Assembly (NCBI GenBank): GCA_019722365.1
Contig: JADFUC010001285.1
Coordinates: 124,001 to 188,000, forward strand
From: Lithospermum erythrorhizon
Taxonomy: Eukaryota > Streptophyta > Magnoliopsida > Boraginales > Boraginaceae
Length of the DNA stretch: 64,000 nucleotides
Direction: 5' to 3'
The notes below the pieces were generated by a model that did not search any database, was not told where the DNA came from, and saw only the letters and a program-made list of their open reading frames with translations. Below are positions 1 to 11,100 of this stretch, piece after piece. Every line of letters begins with the position of its first letter. Within the stretch, counting starts at the first letter, position 1. Made by a program: the position numbers and the translations under genes.

Positions 1-3000
1 CTCATAATAATCAACATTCTCCATCTCAAGATCCTCTTCCATTCGACTCATCATGATGGGTATCATCGGGCTATTTGGCTTCACTGCATTTGCAGAATTC
101 AAATAATTAATATCATCAGAAGTAGTATTATTATTACTACTATCACTACCTTTAGCTTTCTCTTTATACAAAGCATCAAGCTGTTGGAAATATGAACAAG
201 TCCTTGAAGCTTCAGATCTCTTCTTGGTATTATTGTCTTTAACTTTCTTGAAGTATTTGTTGATATTCTCCCATTTCTGCTTACATCTCTTTGAGTTTTT
301 ATTGTACCCCAGCTTTTTCAGTTGTGTAGAAACTTCTTCCCATAAAGGCCATTTGGGTCCATTTTCTTGATATACTTTGCTGTCCAGGCTGGTTTTGATC
401 TTGATCAATGCTTCTATTTCAGCTTTTGGCCATGTTGATGATGATGTTGTTGGCATGGAACTCTCCCCACCATCATCATTTCCATCCTGATGAAGATGAT
501 GAGAATTTTTATGAATCTGCATGCATGAACAAAAAAGTAATGTTTCAAGAATTTTGACTGTAATCTGTTCCAAAAAAAAAAAAAACAATCAGCAGTTTTT
601 AACGGCATGTCTTCTAGTGGTCCAACGAACAATCATATTATTCAATTCAAAATAAGATGAGGTGAAAAATCAATGATATCAGAATTCAATTTAATTCTAG
701 ACTAATGATTATATTATTATATTGCTATCATCATTGATATCTTACCTGAGGTAGTGTTACTGGTAGTGCCAACATCACTTGTGAATAATGAGACCCTTCT
801 AGTGGTGCAGCAAAAAGTGGTGGTGGTGGTGCTGCTGGTTGTGTCAATGTAAACTCAAGCTGTTGGACATCAGCAAATGATGAAGGAAGCATCACCGGTG
901 GCGGCGGCGGAATTGGTGGTTGAAATTGAGTAGTATTATTATTAGTTTCACTACTTGGATTTTTTGGGTTTTGTTGATGAGTTATATTTTCTAATAAAGA
1001 AAGCAATGTTGAATGTGTTGTTTCTACTTTTGCTCTTTCTTGGGCTAATAGATCATACTCTCTTTTTATCCTCTCCGTTATTTCTTGATTTCTCCATGCT
1101 TCTTCCCTTATCATTCTCTCCCTCTCATTCTTCTCCAATGTTTCCATAATCTTCTTGTGAAACTCGTGTTGTTTTTCAATCACACTCTTCATTATTACTT
1201 CCATGAAATAATGATATTCCTCCTTCCTCTTCCTCTCCATATCATCATAAAATGATGTAGAGGAAGAGGCAATGTAATTTTGATTATTATTATTATTATT
1301 ATGATGAGAATGCTGAGATGGTTGTGGAGCCGTTCCATTGTTGGACGGTGTTGTTGCTCTTGGATCTGCATGGACAGCAAGCATTTGTGCCTCCGGTGGA
1401 TGGGGCGGCGGTGGAGGTGGCAAAAGGTGAACTGGTGATTGAGATGGCGGTGTAACATTATCCTCAAGTGCTACTAATTGATGAAAGAATTCGTAGGTTT
1501 TGCCTTCCTTTGTTCTTCTATGGTACTTAAATACATTCTCAAATTTTTCCCTGCATTTCTTGGCATTTCTGTAGTAACCAAGTTCCACCATCTTCCTGAA
1601 AAGATAAGAAAAAATTGAATTGTTATTAATAGATTCATCTTTCTTTAATTATAGTATTGATCAAGTACTGATATTATACTATGAACCAATTATACGTTGC
1701 ATGCATCTATTAATTACTATTGACCTAATAAATACTCCAATACTCCGTATATATTAGGCATGTATGTGTAATGACTTACTAGCATCCATTTAAGTTGAAA
1801 AGTTCAAATGAAATAAGCATGAAGAGAAATTTAAACACTTTCCTAAAATGATAAATCAAATTCATCAAAAATTTATTTAAAGTATTGAAAGCAATCCTTA
1901 TTACTTGACACTTCGAGGTTTTAATAAATGGAACATCGCGAGATGAGTTAATCGCGGAATGTCACTCCGATTGATGGTACAGAAACTTTCTTAGCTTGTC
2001 TAGTGCATTTTTATGAGAGTCGAAGCCATGGCTACGTAAATAAACTTGATAATCTTGATAGTTAACACTCTAATTTTATTAACAGTTCAGCAATATCGAG
2101 GCATCAAAATTTATTTCTACATTTAGTAAAAAAATGTCAAATTAAATCACAACCATATGGCAAAATAAACCCGGAATTTGAGTGAGACAATAAGATTGAG
2201 TCAAACAACTATTTTTCACCTCATCTCAGATTCTATCATTTGAGTTCCGTAAAAACTACTGAATTTAACTAAAATGAGTTCTCAAAAAATAAATATCCAC
2301 CCTTTATTTGTTCAAGAAAATAAAAAAACAATTGAATCTTAATGAATATCCATATTCTTTTATTATTTAAAAGCGAAAAAGATGCAAAAGATAAATAAAA
2401 TCTTGAGAATTAGCCGGTAACGTAATCAGAATTTTTTATTGTAAAGATGATGAAGTAATGAATACAAAAAAAACAAGTAAAAAATATAAAAATAAAGGGA
2501 CGAATCAATTTTTTTTGAAAAGAATTATATTAAACACTATTTTTCAATAACGGACATTTATTTTTCAATAAATTAGGTGCGGATTGACTCAAAACGGCTC
2601 TCCAAGTTCCGACAGTAGAATTAGATTAGTTCTGATGGAATCGAAATTTTTATACATTTATTGATGCAGACATATGAATTTAATTTATATGAAACATAAA
2701 ATCATAAAAATATACTAGACGGACGAAATAATTTTGGAAATTAACTAGACCTGCAAACTTCATCCCAAAGGGGACCTTTAAGACATGAATCTCGAAAGGC
2801 TCCATCCATCTCCGACCTTATTTTCAAGAGAGCCATTGTTTCTTGGCGTGGCCACCTCTTACCTCCTCTAGCTAATGCTCTTTGTCCCCCGTCCGCCGCT
2901 CCGCCGACAAATACACCACCACCATCTTGTTGTTGAGCTTCAGCATCCGCCACCATAGCTCCCACATCAGCGGAAGTAGAAGTAGGAGTAGCTGCATGAG

Positions 3001-3025
3001 TAATAATAGTGGGAATACCTACCAT
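1..3025 (-). CDS. GT-2-type trihelix transcription factor, two DNA-binding domains (3' end outside window)
   Basis: Nuclear DNA-binding protein of the GT-2/GTL1/DF1 trihelix family. Exons read on the minus strand: 3025-2751, 1595-746 and 516 to beyond base 1. The junctions keep frame and use GT-AG signals (donors 2750 and 745; acceptors ending 1596 and 517). The visible product is about 547 residues. The first trihelix domain (about residues 57-140) opens with RWPRQETMALLKIRSEMD and continues GPLWDEVCRKMVELGY, with intron 1 inside it. A charged central coiled coil lies near residues 210-300. The second trihelix (about 403-492) opens with TWPKAEIEALIKIKTSLD and has NINKYFKKVK and FQQLDALYKEK. 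Low-complexity Q, H, N and P tracts link the parts, as is usual in the family. The start is the first ATG in an open 5' exon. The loop after the first domain (TKEGKTYEFF) seems shorter than in GTL1 or DF1. The exact orthologue (GT2, GTL1, DF1 or EDA31) cannot be settled here. Confidence 0.93.
1905..2040 (-). mobile_element. SINE-like fragment, family A, in trihelix intron 1
   Basis: Read on the minus strand, this piece shares two blocks in the same order and at similar spacing with the fuller copy at 17571: TTCGACTCTCATAA, then about 65 bp later CCGCGATTAACTC. The tRNA-like head is missing, so the copy is 5' truncated. It lies in the intron and should not affect the protein. Confidence 0.45.
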
Positions 3026-3099
3026 GATGATATATATGATATGGTGAAGATGGGGTGAAATATAGGAAGTGGAGCCTCTCTCTATATTAAACTATTGCC

Positions 3100-3700
3100 T
3101 CTTGGGGACAATTACATATGATGAAATATAAAATATGGTCTAACTAGAAAGAATATAAAAGGGAGGTGAAATATGAGGGTTTTACATATGGAGATGAGAA
3201 TTGAGAAGTAATGATGGATTTAGGGCAGTAACATTTAAAGTGGGGATTGCCACTATATTATTTCCTTTGTTAACGATGAATCCGGAATCATGTGGGGCGA
3301 CTTAGTATGCAGAGGGGCTCTACTTCAAAAGAGGTCCACTTTAAAAAAGTTTCAGTCTTCTTTTTTTTTTTAATTGTCATTTTAGCTCTCTTTTTAAAAT
3401 AGTTATTGCTTTAGTATATATCTTCAAATTATAATTTATATTTTGATGTATTTTTGATTCTTTTTATCTTTAAATTACTCGGCCGTCGATGATATAGTTT
3501 GATTAGTATAGATTACATGTTTTTAATGTACTTTAATACTTTTGGACTATTTCTTTTCCTTAATCTAAGTGTAAATGGGTAAAACGACAACTCAAAAATG
3601 GAGGGAGTATAAAGGGAAGACAAAGAGTTTTATTTTTTGCAACAAAACTTTCAATAAAAGTTCGAAATAATCTATTGAATGAAACTGATTTTTATATTTT
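3100..3700. other. Upstream region of the trihelix gene, with a Stowaway-like end
   Basis: No gene seen. The first part is presumably the trihelix promoter. At about 3590-3612 the motif ATGGAGGGAGTAT is the usual terminus of a Stowaway-type MITE, but I could not pair it with a clear left end. The rest is AT-rich. Confidence 0.3.
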
Positions 3701-3756
3701 ATGTGGTTACTTAGTTTTTATTATCTGTGGGGAAGATATATTATTAATAAATTTTA

Positions 3757-3970
3757 ATAAAAACACCGAGCATATACAGCGCGGACAGTTATACATGAAA
3801 GCTTGGCCACAGTAGCGACCACGAAGCTCTTGCCACGAGAGACATATTTTAGAGGGATAAATCGCGGGATGTCTGCCAGTAGTCAGAGGACTTGAGTATC
3901 CCACTTTAAACGGTATTATGAGATGCGCCCTTTGCATTACTAGAACCCACACGTGAAGAGTGCAGGGTCC
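3757..3970 (-). mobile_element. SINE-like copy, family A (diverged)
   Basis: On the minus strand this has, in order, GTGTGGGTTC, CTCATAAT, ACATCCCGCGATTTA and GGTCGCTACTGTGGC. The fuller copy at 17571 has GTGTGGGTTCGACTC, CTCATAAGG, ACATCCCGCAATTAACTC and GGCCGCTAGTGTGAC at comparable places. It is GC-richer than the flanks. The 81-codon open frame across it is a chance ORF. Confidence 0.45.
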
Positions 3971-3974
3971 GTGC

Positions 3975-4713
3975 TTGCTTTTGAGCTTCTTTTTACCCGA
4001 TTATTTATCTTACATGGAGCTATTTCTTTTAAATATTGATGGTCGGAGTTTGTAAATGTTTTTAATTTTTTATTAGTTCAAATAATAAAAATTAAGGGAA
4101 TATCATATTGACTTGTGTTATTTAAAGCTAATTGGTTATTTGGTCATCGAATAGTTGGGCTAGATTTGCAGTTTAAATACCAAAAGCGTAGTTATATTAT
4201 TGCGATTAGTAGAAAATGGCATAGGTGTTTCAGCATGGTCCCCAACTAGCGAAAATGTTAGATTCAGAAGACAAACTAACATTAGAGATTTACGTTTTTG
4301 CACAAACATTGAATTCTGGCGATTAAAATTAACCTCTAAAAGTGGCTCAAATCTTTCAGCATGGTCACATGACAACGTTAGTTCAACGGCAAAATAACAT
4401 TTGGGTTACTTTTGAATAAACGTTAGTTATATTGTTGCTGATTAGTCAGAAAGTGATAAATGTTTCGGCGTAGCGACCCCACAAAGCGGACTTGTTGGAT
4501 TCAGGCGACAAATTTAAAATAACATTAGGAGTTACTTTTGGCATAAATGTTAGTTACACTATTGCAGTTTTTAGTCCATGCATTGAAAGTGACACAAATA
4601 TTATAATATTATATATGATCTCCAAGCCTCAACTACGTTTTTCAAGCGTCGGTGATCATCGTACTCTGATATTTGCTACTTTAATTTTAAAGACTAATCT
4701 ACAACAATATAAC
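3975..4713. repeat. AT-rich region with an internal near-repeat
   Basis: No gene recognised. Similar phrases recur at about 4190-4390 and 4430-4560: GTTAGTTATATTGTTGC, attagtagaaa/attagtcagaaa, and cagcatggtccc/ggcgtagcgacccc. This suggests a diverged duplication of about 230 bp just left of the CACTA element. Confidence 0.3.
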
Positions 4714-5281
4714 TATCTACTAGAATACAGAGCAAAGCGGCCAGGGAGTTCGGGCCAAAGCGCCAAGCTTTTAGCTTTCGGTAATGCTACGGTAAGATGT
4801 AGGGGATAATATTGCTTAGAATTGTTTAAATTTATGATTTTAAATTAAAATATGAAATCAAATAAATTGTAGAAAAAATATTGTAGAAAATTAAATTAAA
4901 ATATGAAATAAAATAAACCTCGACACCAAACCGCATCTACATTTTCGTTATCTTTGACTTTAGGCATCAGTTAGGCTTCAAGGTTGATTTTAATATATTA
5001 CCTATTAAAAAAATTACAAAATAAAAATAAAAATATACGTCCCGACGTGTCACCGTCATGCATTTTAAGCAGTTTAATTGAAGCGACCCACTTGCTAAAA
5101 CGTTTCATATTCCATTAACTACTCCGCTTCCCGCTGACCGCCCAATCATTTTTCCACTCATAGCCGTTGGCCTTAACCACAGCCCCTCGCTCTCCTCGGT
5201 CGTCGGTCCCCTCCTCTCATAATTGATGGCCCCTGTCCTCCTGATTGACTAACTATCTCCCGAATCCACTCCCTTGTTAGT

Positions 5282-6270
5282 CAGGCTACACTCACTTGAT
5301 GATAATAAGGTTAGTTTTTTTTTCTAATTTTTTATTTAATTTAAATGTTTGCTATTATTAGTTATTAATTAGTTTTTTATTGATTTTGAATTATTATTAA
5401 TTAATTAGATTGTTTATTTAGTTTGAATTATTAATTAGATTATTTATTAAGTTTAAATTAGTAATTAGATTATTTGATTATTGATTTTGTATTGTGTGTT
5501 ATGTTGCATTGGTTGAGTGAAGTAATAATTAAGGTACAATAAGGGAGTGGTTTTGAATTTTGTTGTTACGTGTTTGTTTAGGATTTAGTGTTGTGTTTGA
5601 TATGAGATGATTATGTTGTGTTTCTTAAGAGAATTCGAGTTTGGAGTGAAATTGTTTGGTTTTGTTGAAATGTTTGAATTACTCTCTCCGTTTCGGAAAG
5701 ATTGTCCTGTTTTGAATTAGAGTTTGGTAATTATTGATAATTAGAGTTTTTTTAGTTTGGATTTATAATTTGTCGAAGTTTGAACTTTGAATTGAATTAG
5801 TTAGTTATAAGATTAAATTATATAATTGATTGTGTTTGAATTATTTATATACTTTGAGTGAGTGAGTTGGAATTGATAGTCTGTTGAAGTTTGAATCATT
5901 ACTTTGAATTGATAATTTGAATTTAGTCTTTTAAATTGGTTTAATTTAGTTTTAGAATTGAATTAGTTTAGGATATATAAACTTCAAGATTCAATTATAT
6001 AATTGATTGATAGTTTGAATTTAATATTGAACTTTTAAAATTGAACTTTAAGATTGAACTTTTCATTTAGTTTGAATTTATAATTTGTCGAAGTTTGAAC
6101 CATTATTTTAAATTGATAGTTTGAATTAGTTATACACATTGAATGTTTGAATTAGTTATATGTTGACTGTTTGAATTGATCATTTGAATTAGTAATTAGA
6201 TTTTAGTTTGGATTATGTCGAAATGTTGTTATGAATGTTTTGTATATCTGATAAAATTTTCCTAATTTGA
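5282..6270 (+). repeat. AT-rich leader intron of the CACTA gene with degenerate short repeats
   Basis: A GT-rich stretch starting at AAGGTTAG near 5308 looks like a 5'UTR intron ahead of the ATG at 6279. From about 5640 it is built of irregular repeats of the phrase TTGAATTGATAGTTTGAA. No coding signal seen. Confidence 0.4.
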
Positions 6271-6278
6271 TTGTACAG

Positions 6279-8200
6279 ATGACTCGTGGTGGTAAATCGA
6301 GGAAGGCCCGGCGAAGGATGGTGCACCTCGTGCTACAAAAGGCCGAGGGTTACGCATCCTCACATAAGCGTGGCTCTCCCCCCCTCCCACCTCGACGTGA
6401 GTTTGTTACACTCGGGGGCGGGCAGCGGTTCATCGTCCGTACCGCGATCAAACGTCGAGCGGTTTTACTACGGTAGTGGTAATGTTTTCAGAGAGACTCC
6501 ACAGGGACAATACGACCCTATTCCTACTCATTTGGATGACTCGGAGGTGGCGGGATCGAGTCGGACATTTGTTAGAGGGATAGCTAGTGGCGCCGCGTCT
6601 TTATGCGAGGGGAGATGACCTTCATTTCGGCCAGCTTTCCCCGGTGATGAAAAGTTGGAGGCGAAGATCTTCCTCAACACGCAAGTCTGTTAATATTGTC
6701 TAAATTGATTGAATTAGTTATATTTTTTTATTTATGTTATCTAACTTTTTACTTTTTGTTCGTTAGGGTGGTCGGCCATGGTGCGAGTTTTCAACTGAGC
6801 AAATGCTATCAAGTATTGGCCGTCGTATGGGTCGATCGATCCAGATGTGAAGGATGAAATCTGGAAATCATTCACAGTAAGTATATAAAATTTGGTTGGG
6901 TTTAAAATTTGTTTAAATGTTTTTAGTAAATAAACGTCTAATTCAATTTTGTTTTATTTGTCTTTTCCAGGAGATATAATATTGTGAATGGGATCTGCGC
7001 TCGGTAGCTGACCTTTGTTTGAGAGAGATTGCCAGAAGAAGTGGAGGGAAACTGCTTAGCACGACGAAGAAGAAGGCTCTACCGAAGGTAAAGAGAGCGG
7101 CTTGCTCTACTCTTGGAGCAGCCGAAGCGGTAGTGTACATATAGGCCATTGGGGAAGAGTACATCCGGCGTTAGACAGATCCAGAAACAGCGTGGATCTC
7201 GTCTGGTAGTCAGAATCACTAGCTTCGAGGGCGCTCGGATGGCAAGATGGCGGTGCGTCGGCGTAAGAGATGAAATCGATGCTTACTCGGATGGCGGAGG
7301 AGGTAAGAAATTTTCTCTTTTAAATTTTACTATTTTTATTTAATTCAAATATTTTGTTGAAATCCTAATTAAAGTTTTCTTTATTTGTGTTTCAGGAGAA
7401 AAGGACTAGGAAGAAGGCTTCACCGTTGGGTATTCTTATGGAGCTAAACAAGAAGAAAGACAAGGAAACCGGTGAGGAGACAGGCGAAGTTTACGACCAG
7501 AAGTTGGTCGATGCCTATGTAAGTATATTTAGTTTATAAAAAAGTAGTTTGTTTGTTTATTATTTATTTTTTAAAACTTATGCCCTTATTGTGAATGTGT
7601 TCAAATTGAGGATCGGTCTGACCTCAAATTCCATAGAGATGTACGGGGAGAGGGGTAGAGATCCGTTACGGTATCATTTGGTGAAATCGTTGTGGACCTC
7701 GGCCGGACCCGTGAAATGATTATGAGGTCGGGTTTTTCGGTGCTGGTTGTAGCTCGGATTCTTCTTGGTGCTTGTTGATGATCGGTTGCGTGCAGCGCGC
7801 CATTATTTGTTGATGTGATGGAGGAGGAGGCAGGGCGGAGGTGCGAGGGGGAGGAGAGAAATAAATCCCTTTACGAGGTTAATTCGCGAGTTGAGGTGAA
7901 GCGACAAATAGTCAGAAAGAAGGTCTCGAATGTGGGCGGTGCATTTAGAAATTGCTTATCTTTATGAAGCTAGCGGCGGGGCCGGCTTCCGATTGGAGGC
8001 GTACCGTTAACCATGATCTCCATAGCGGGAAGGCTCGCGGCGACCGGTTTCTTGGCTTGAGTAAGGTCGTCGCGGCGCTCGACCCAATGCAGCGCCGCCC
8101 ATTTACCGCGTCTACGGCCGAGACCCCGGGCCGTGCGGCAGCGTCCATTGCCGATGCATTGACCCCGTCGAGGATGATATTACCGGACTTGATTAGTATT
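6279..8200 (+). pseudogene. En/Spm-type plant transposase-related gene (Transposase_24/Ptta-like), degraded
   Basis: This follows the layout of the first gene of plant CACTA elements. From ATG 6279 comes a basic start (MTRGGKSRKARR). A frame-shifted stretch follows with PTHLDDSEVAGSSRTF near 6520-6570. After apparent introns come YWPSYGSIDPDVKDEIWKSF (about 6815-6875), a degraded block with EYIRRRQIQKQRGSR (about 7150-7200), KRTRKKASPLGILMELNKKK then EVYDQKLVDAY (about 7400-7518), and a GC-rich tail (LAAGPASDWRRTVNHDL near 7970). The acidic-W-F block and the later KLVDAY block resemble the conserved core of the Transposase_24 family. Several frame changes and the stop near 6618 argue against function. 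The protein role in transposition is known for the family, not shown here. Confidence 0.55.
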
Positions 8201-8330
8201 TTGTATTTGATACTGCGTATTTTGTACTTTGTTGTATTTGGTACTTTGTTTTAGGATAATATATTTGTATTTGAATACTTCGTAGTTGTGTTTGGTACTT
8301 TGTATTTGTTATGTGTTAATTAGTTGCACA
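8200..8330 (+). repeat. TTGTATTTGGTACTTTG repeats after the CACTA gene
   Basis: About five degenerate copies of a 17-22 bp unit with core TTTGGTACTTTG follow directly on the GC-rich gene tail. They may be its 3'UTR. Confidence 0.5.
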
Positions 8331-8874
8331 CACTTCCGTCTAACGGCGGGGCTTTAATCTAACATAGTTGCAGGTCACGAATTAGAATTTGCGGTCAATC
8401 CGGACAGCAAAGATACTTATATCATAAAAAGAAAAGTAGTGAAAACTAACTCGTACAACAACTTCACATGCTACACTCCACACGCATTAAATATTTCCAT
8501 TTATAGAGATAAAAATTATTATAAAATCCTCGAGACATTAAGCCATAGCAGCGTATCCACGAGCAGAGGGTAATCGTAATACGGCTGCGAGGATGGGTCG
8601 TTTCAGAATATGTGTTGTCGATTCTAGCTACAGTGGCAATTTTACGCTATAAATTGATAGTGATGATATTACAAGCTCATAAAATTTTCAAGGATAAACC
8701 TGCATCAAGTTGATTATTCATGGTTCATATTTTATAACATTCATAACGTAATTGATATGGTATACTTATTTCTAACATCGTTTTTTCTGTATATGAATGG
8801 GGCATTTGCTATTTCACGCTGGACTATGCTGTTGGATTCAAGGTAACGATAACATGGTTATGATAATGTTTTAA

Positions 8875-9417
8875 TTGTTTATTATGTCTATACGTCCTTT
8901 AAGTCACATATTGTTGTCACAGAGCCTTCCCGATAAATTCACCGGTGGGCTAAACGAAAACGGTGATGGAACGGTTACAATCAGGTACAGAGGCAAGAGG
9001 ATTCTTGTGATCGTTTGTGGGCACGAACTTCGTTTGGGCTGGAAGACGTTCATCAGGCATGGACATGTGGTTTCTGGTACATATAGCGGTGGTCGGATAA
9101 TATCAATTCTGAAATTCAAGAGAGGAATGGGGGTCAAGTCAGCGTGGGACATGAACGTGGACATATTCAGCATAGATTCCGAGATGATCGAAGACGGGGA
9201 GCTACCGGAAGATGTCATACCTCAGATAGCCGAAACATACGCCATGATATTTCCTCGACACGTCCCTTTTTTTGCTCGTGCCAGTGGCGTTTGCGTTTCA
9301 AGCAATCAAACTATTATGCCATCGTATGCTTATAGTTTTTTATGTTTATATGGTGTCAATATTATATCATGTTTCACATATATACAAATACGAAGTACGA
9401 CAATATTGTTTTCATAG
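8875..9417 (+). CDS. B3 DNA-binding-domain-like reading frame inside the CACTA element
   Basis: An open frame of 180 codons. From about residue 19 it reads LPDKFTGGLNENGDGTVTI, then LGWKTFIRH, and ends the domain with WDMNVDIFSIDSEMI. That order (LPxKF, a beta-strand region, GWxxF, then a V-IF motif near the end) is the B3 fold signature seen in REM/ARF/LAV-type plant factors. An acceptor (TTGTTGTCACAG) ends just before the SLPDKF codon, so the true exon probably begins at about 8923 after a donor near 8842. Downstream, from 9427, MPYNLPQQLRSRAAF may be the decayed start of a second B3-like domain, broken by stops. The product would be a nuclear DNA-binding protein if made. Its position inside the CACTA termini suggests capture or a long-resident cargo gene. 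Confidence 0.55.
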   Translation: MFIMSIRPLSHILLSQSLPDKFTGGLNENGDGTVTIRYRGKRILVIVCGHELRLGWKTFIRHGHVVSGTYSGGRIISILKFKRGMGVKSAWDMNVDIFSIDSEMIEDGELPEDVIPQIAETYAMIFPRHVPFFARASGVCVSSNQTIMPSYAYSFLCLYGVNIISCFTYIQIRSTTILFS

Positions 9418-9989
9418 AGTAGAGGATGCCGTATAATCTGCCGCAACAACTTCGATCGAGGGCAGCGTTTATGAAGCATTCATAGTGGAGATCGAGTGTT
9501 CGAAGGGATAGATGTCGCACTTAGGTATCTCAGAAGGGTAACCGTTGGTCGTTCTGGTTCGAATTTGCAGTTTGGAGGTCGGGTTCAAGATATTCTTCTT
9601 TAACAATCAAGCCGATGAGTTGAAATGATTACCATTGGTTTCAAAATCTGGAGGCAGTGTAGATAGCTCGTGCTTACTACAAGCTTGTATAGTGGGTCAT
9701 ATTCGTCAAGGACGTAGATTTTGTATTCCGATGACCCCCAATGGGATAGCGTAGTAACGTTGCTCATGTGTCATCGTTCGGATTAGTATATTCTTAGGAT
9801 GTTCTTTCCATCTTTTTTTTTGTTGTTGTTAAGTAGCAGTTCAAGACTATAGCTGTTTTGCTATCGAATTGTGATTTTGTAATGGTGTTTTAGTAAGGGG
9901 CCTGCTTGTTCGGACTGATTGCGTTAAACATCTATTACTCGAGCAATATTTAAATATCCTGTCTTAAGCACAAAGGAGTATCACAAACA

Positions 9990-11100
9990 ATAAGTATGTT
10001 GATTATAAAGCATGTTATAGCTCGATTAGAACCTTAGCATTCACATCTTACAACACCAGCAGTAACCACTACTTTCTCGACATATTGCATCTTTTATATC
10101 ATGTTGTTCAACCTTAGCATTCGCACCTTACATGACTTAGTTATTACACTTTTGCATATATTCAATAGCAATTTAGTTAACGAATGGCATAGGAATAAGT
10201 TATCGTCTAAGTGGTATTAAGAATACAATTCATCATAGATACAAATAAAGTACGTTCGGAATTCCTAGAAGGTCAACTAAATGTTCACAAATCTATGTTC
10301 CATATAATTACCTTATATTGATTCAAATATGAAGCCTTTAATACGTTTGCAATAAGCTCAAGTAAGTTAGGAGGAATGCTCAATTAAATTAAGTGAATAT
10401 GTTATAGTAACTTTTTGCTCAGAATCCTCATATACAACTACTCGAGGAAGGCTCAATTAAGTTATTCGATTGCAATATTCATTATGTACAGTATAATAAT
10501 GAATGATTGGTAAAGGAATAAGTTATCGTCTAAATTGTAGTAAGAAGACGATTCATCATAGATACCCACAGAGTAATTTCGGTATGCCCAGAAAGACAAC
10601 TGAATGAAATCCATCATAGATACCCATCGTGCATACTACAAGTATTAGACCTTCGGAGACTTATAAGGCTCGTAACTATTACAATCGCTCGATTACGAGT
10701 GACAATATTTTGCGAGCCTTTGATCCATATGTATATCAATAGGATCATCAGGAACATTTGTAGAATAACTCACATAATGTTTCATGAGTTCAGGGCTCAA
10801 TTACGGCATCACATAAATTCAAGACTATTTAAAAATAAGATAGCATCATGTTTAATATCAAGCTATGCACCTTATTGAAATACATCATCACAAAAAGGCC
10901 TAATTGTATGTTTCGCAAGTCGCTAAGTTCAGAGGTAGAGGTGCCCAAACAACAACTGAGAGGAATACAAAATAAGGTTGCAACATTCATAAGAAATCAC
11001 AATTGTTTGTTCCATAAACCACTAAGTTCCACTAAGTTCATAGGTAGAGGTGCACAAACAACAACATTTCAAAAGTCGAACGGGTCGATGTTCAAGTAGT
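9990..11100 (+). repeat. Internal degenerate direct repeats of the CACTA element
   Basis: Two copies of GGAATAAGTTATCGTCTAA followed by an AATTCATCATAGATAC-like block lie at about 10190-10256 and 10512-10580 (spacing about 322 bp). A second pair, built on AAGTTC(A)GAGGTAGAGGTGC then CAAACAACAAC, lies at about 10920-10955 and 11035-11066. CCTTAGCATTC also recurs near 10033 and 10113. No gene recognised. Confidence 0.5.

Noticed and set aside
955..1467. Antisense and alternative-frame ORFs over the trihelix exon 2
   Set aside because: They are overlaps of the real minus-strand exon, whose frame carries the conserved family motifs.
5640..6260. CRISPR-like or satellite array
   Set aside because: The repeats are irregular, AT-rich and without constant spacers; this is a plant intron-like low-complexity tract.
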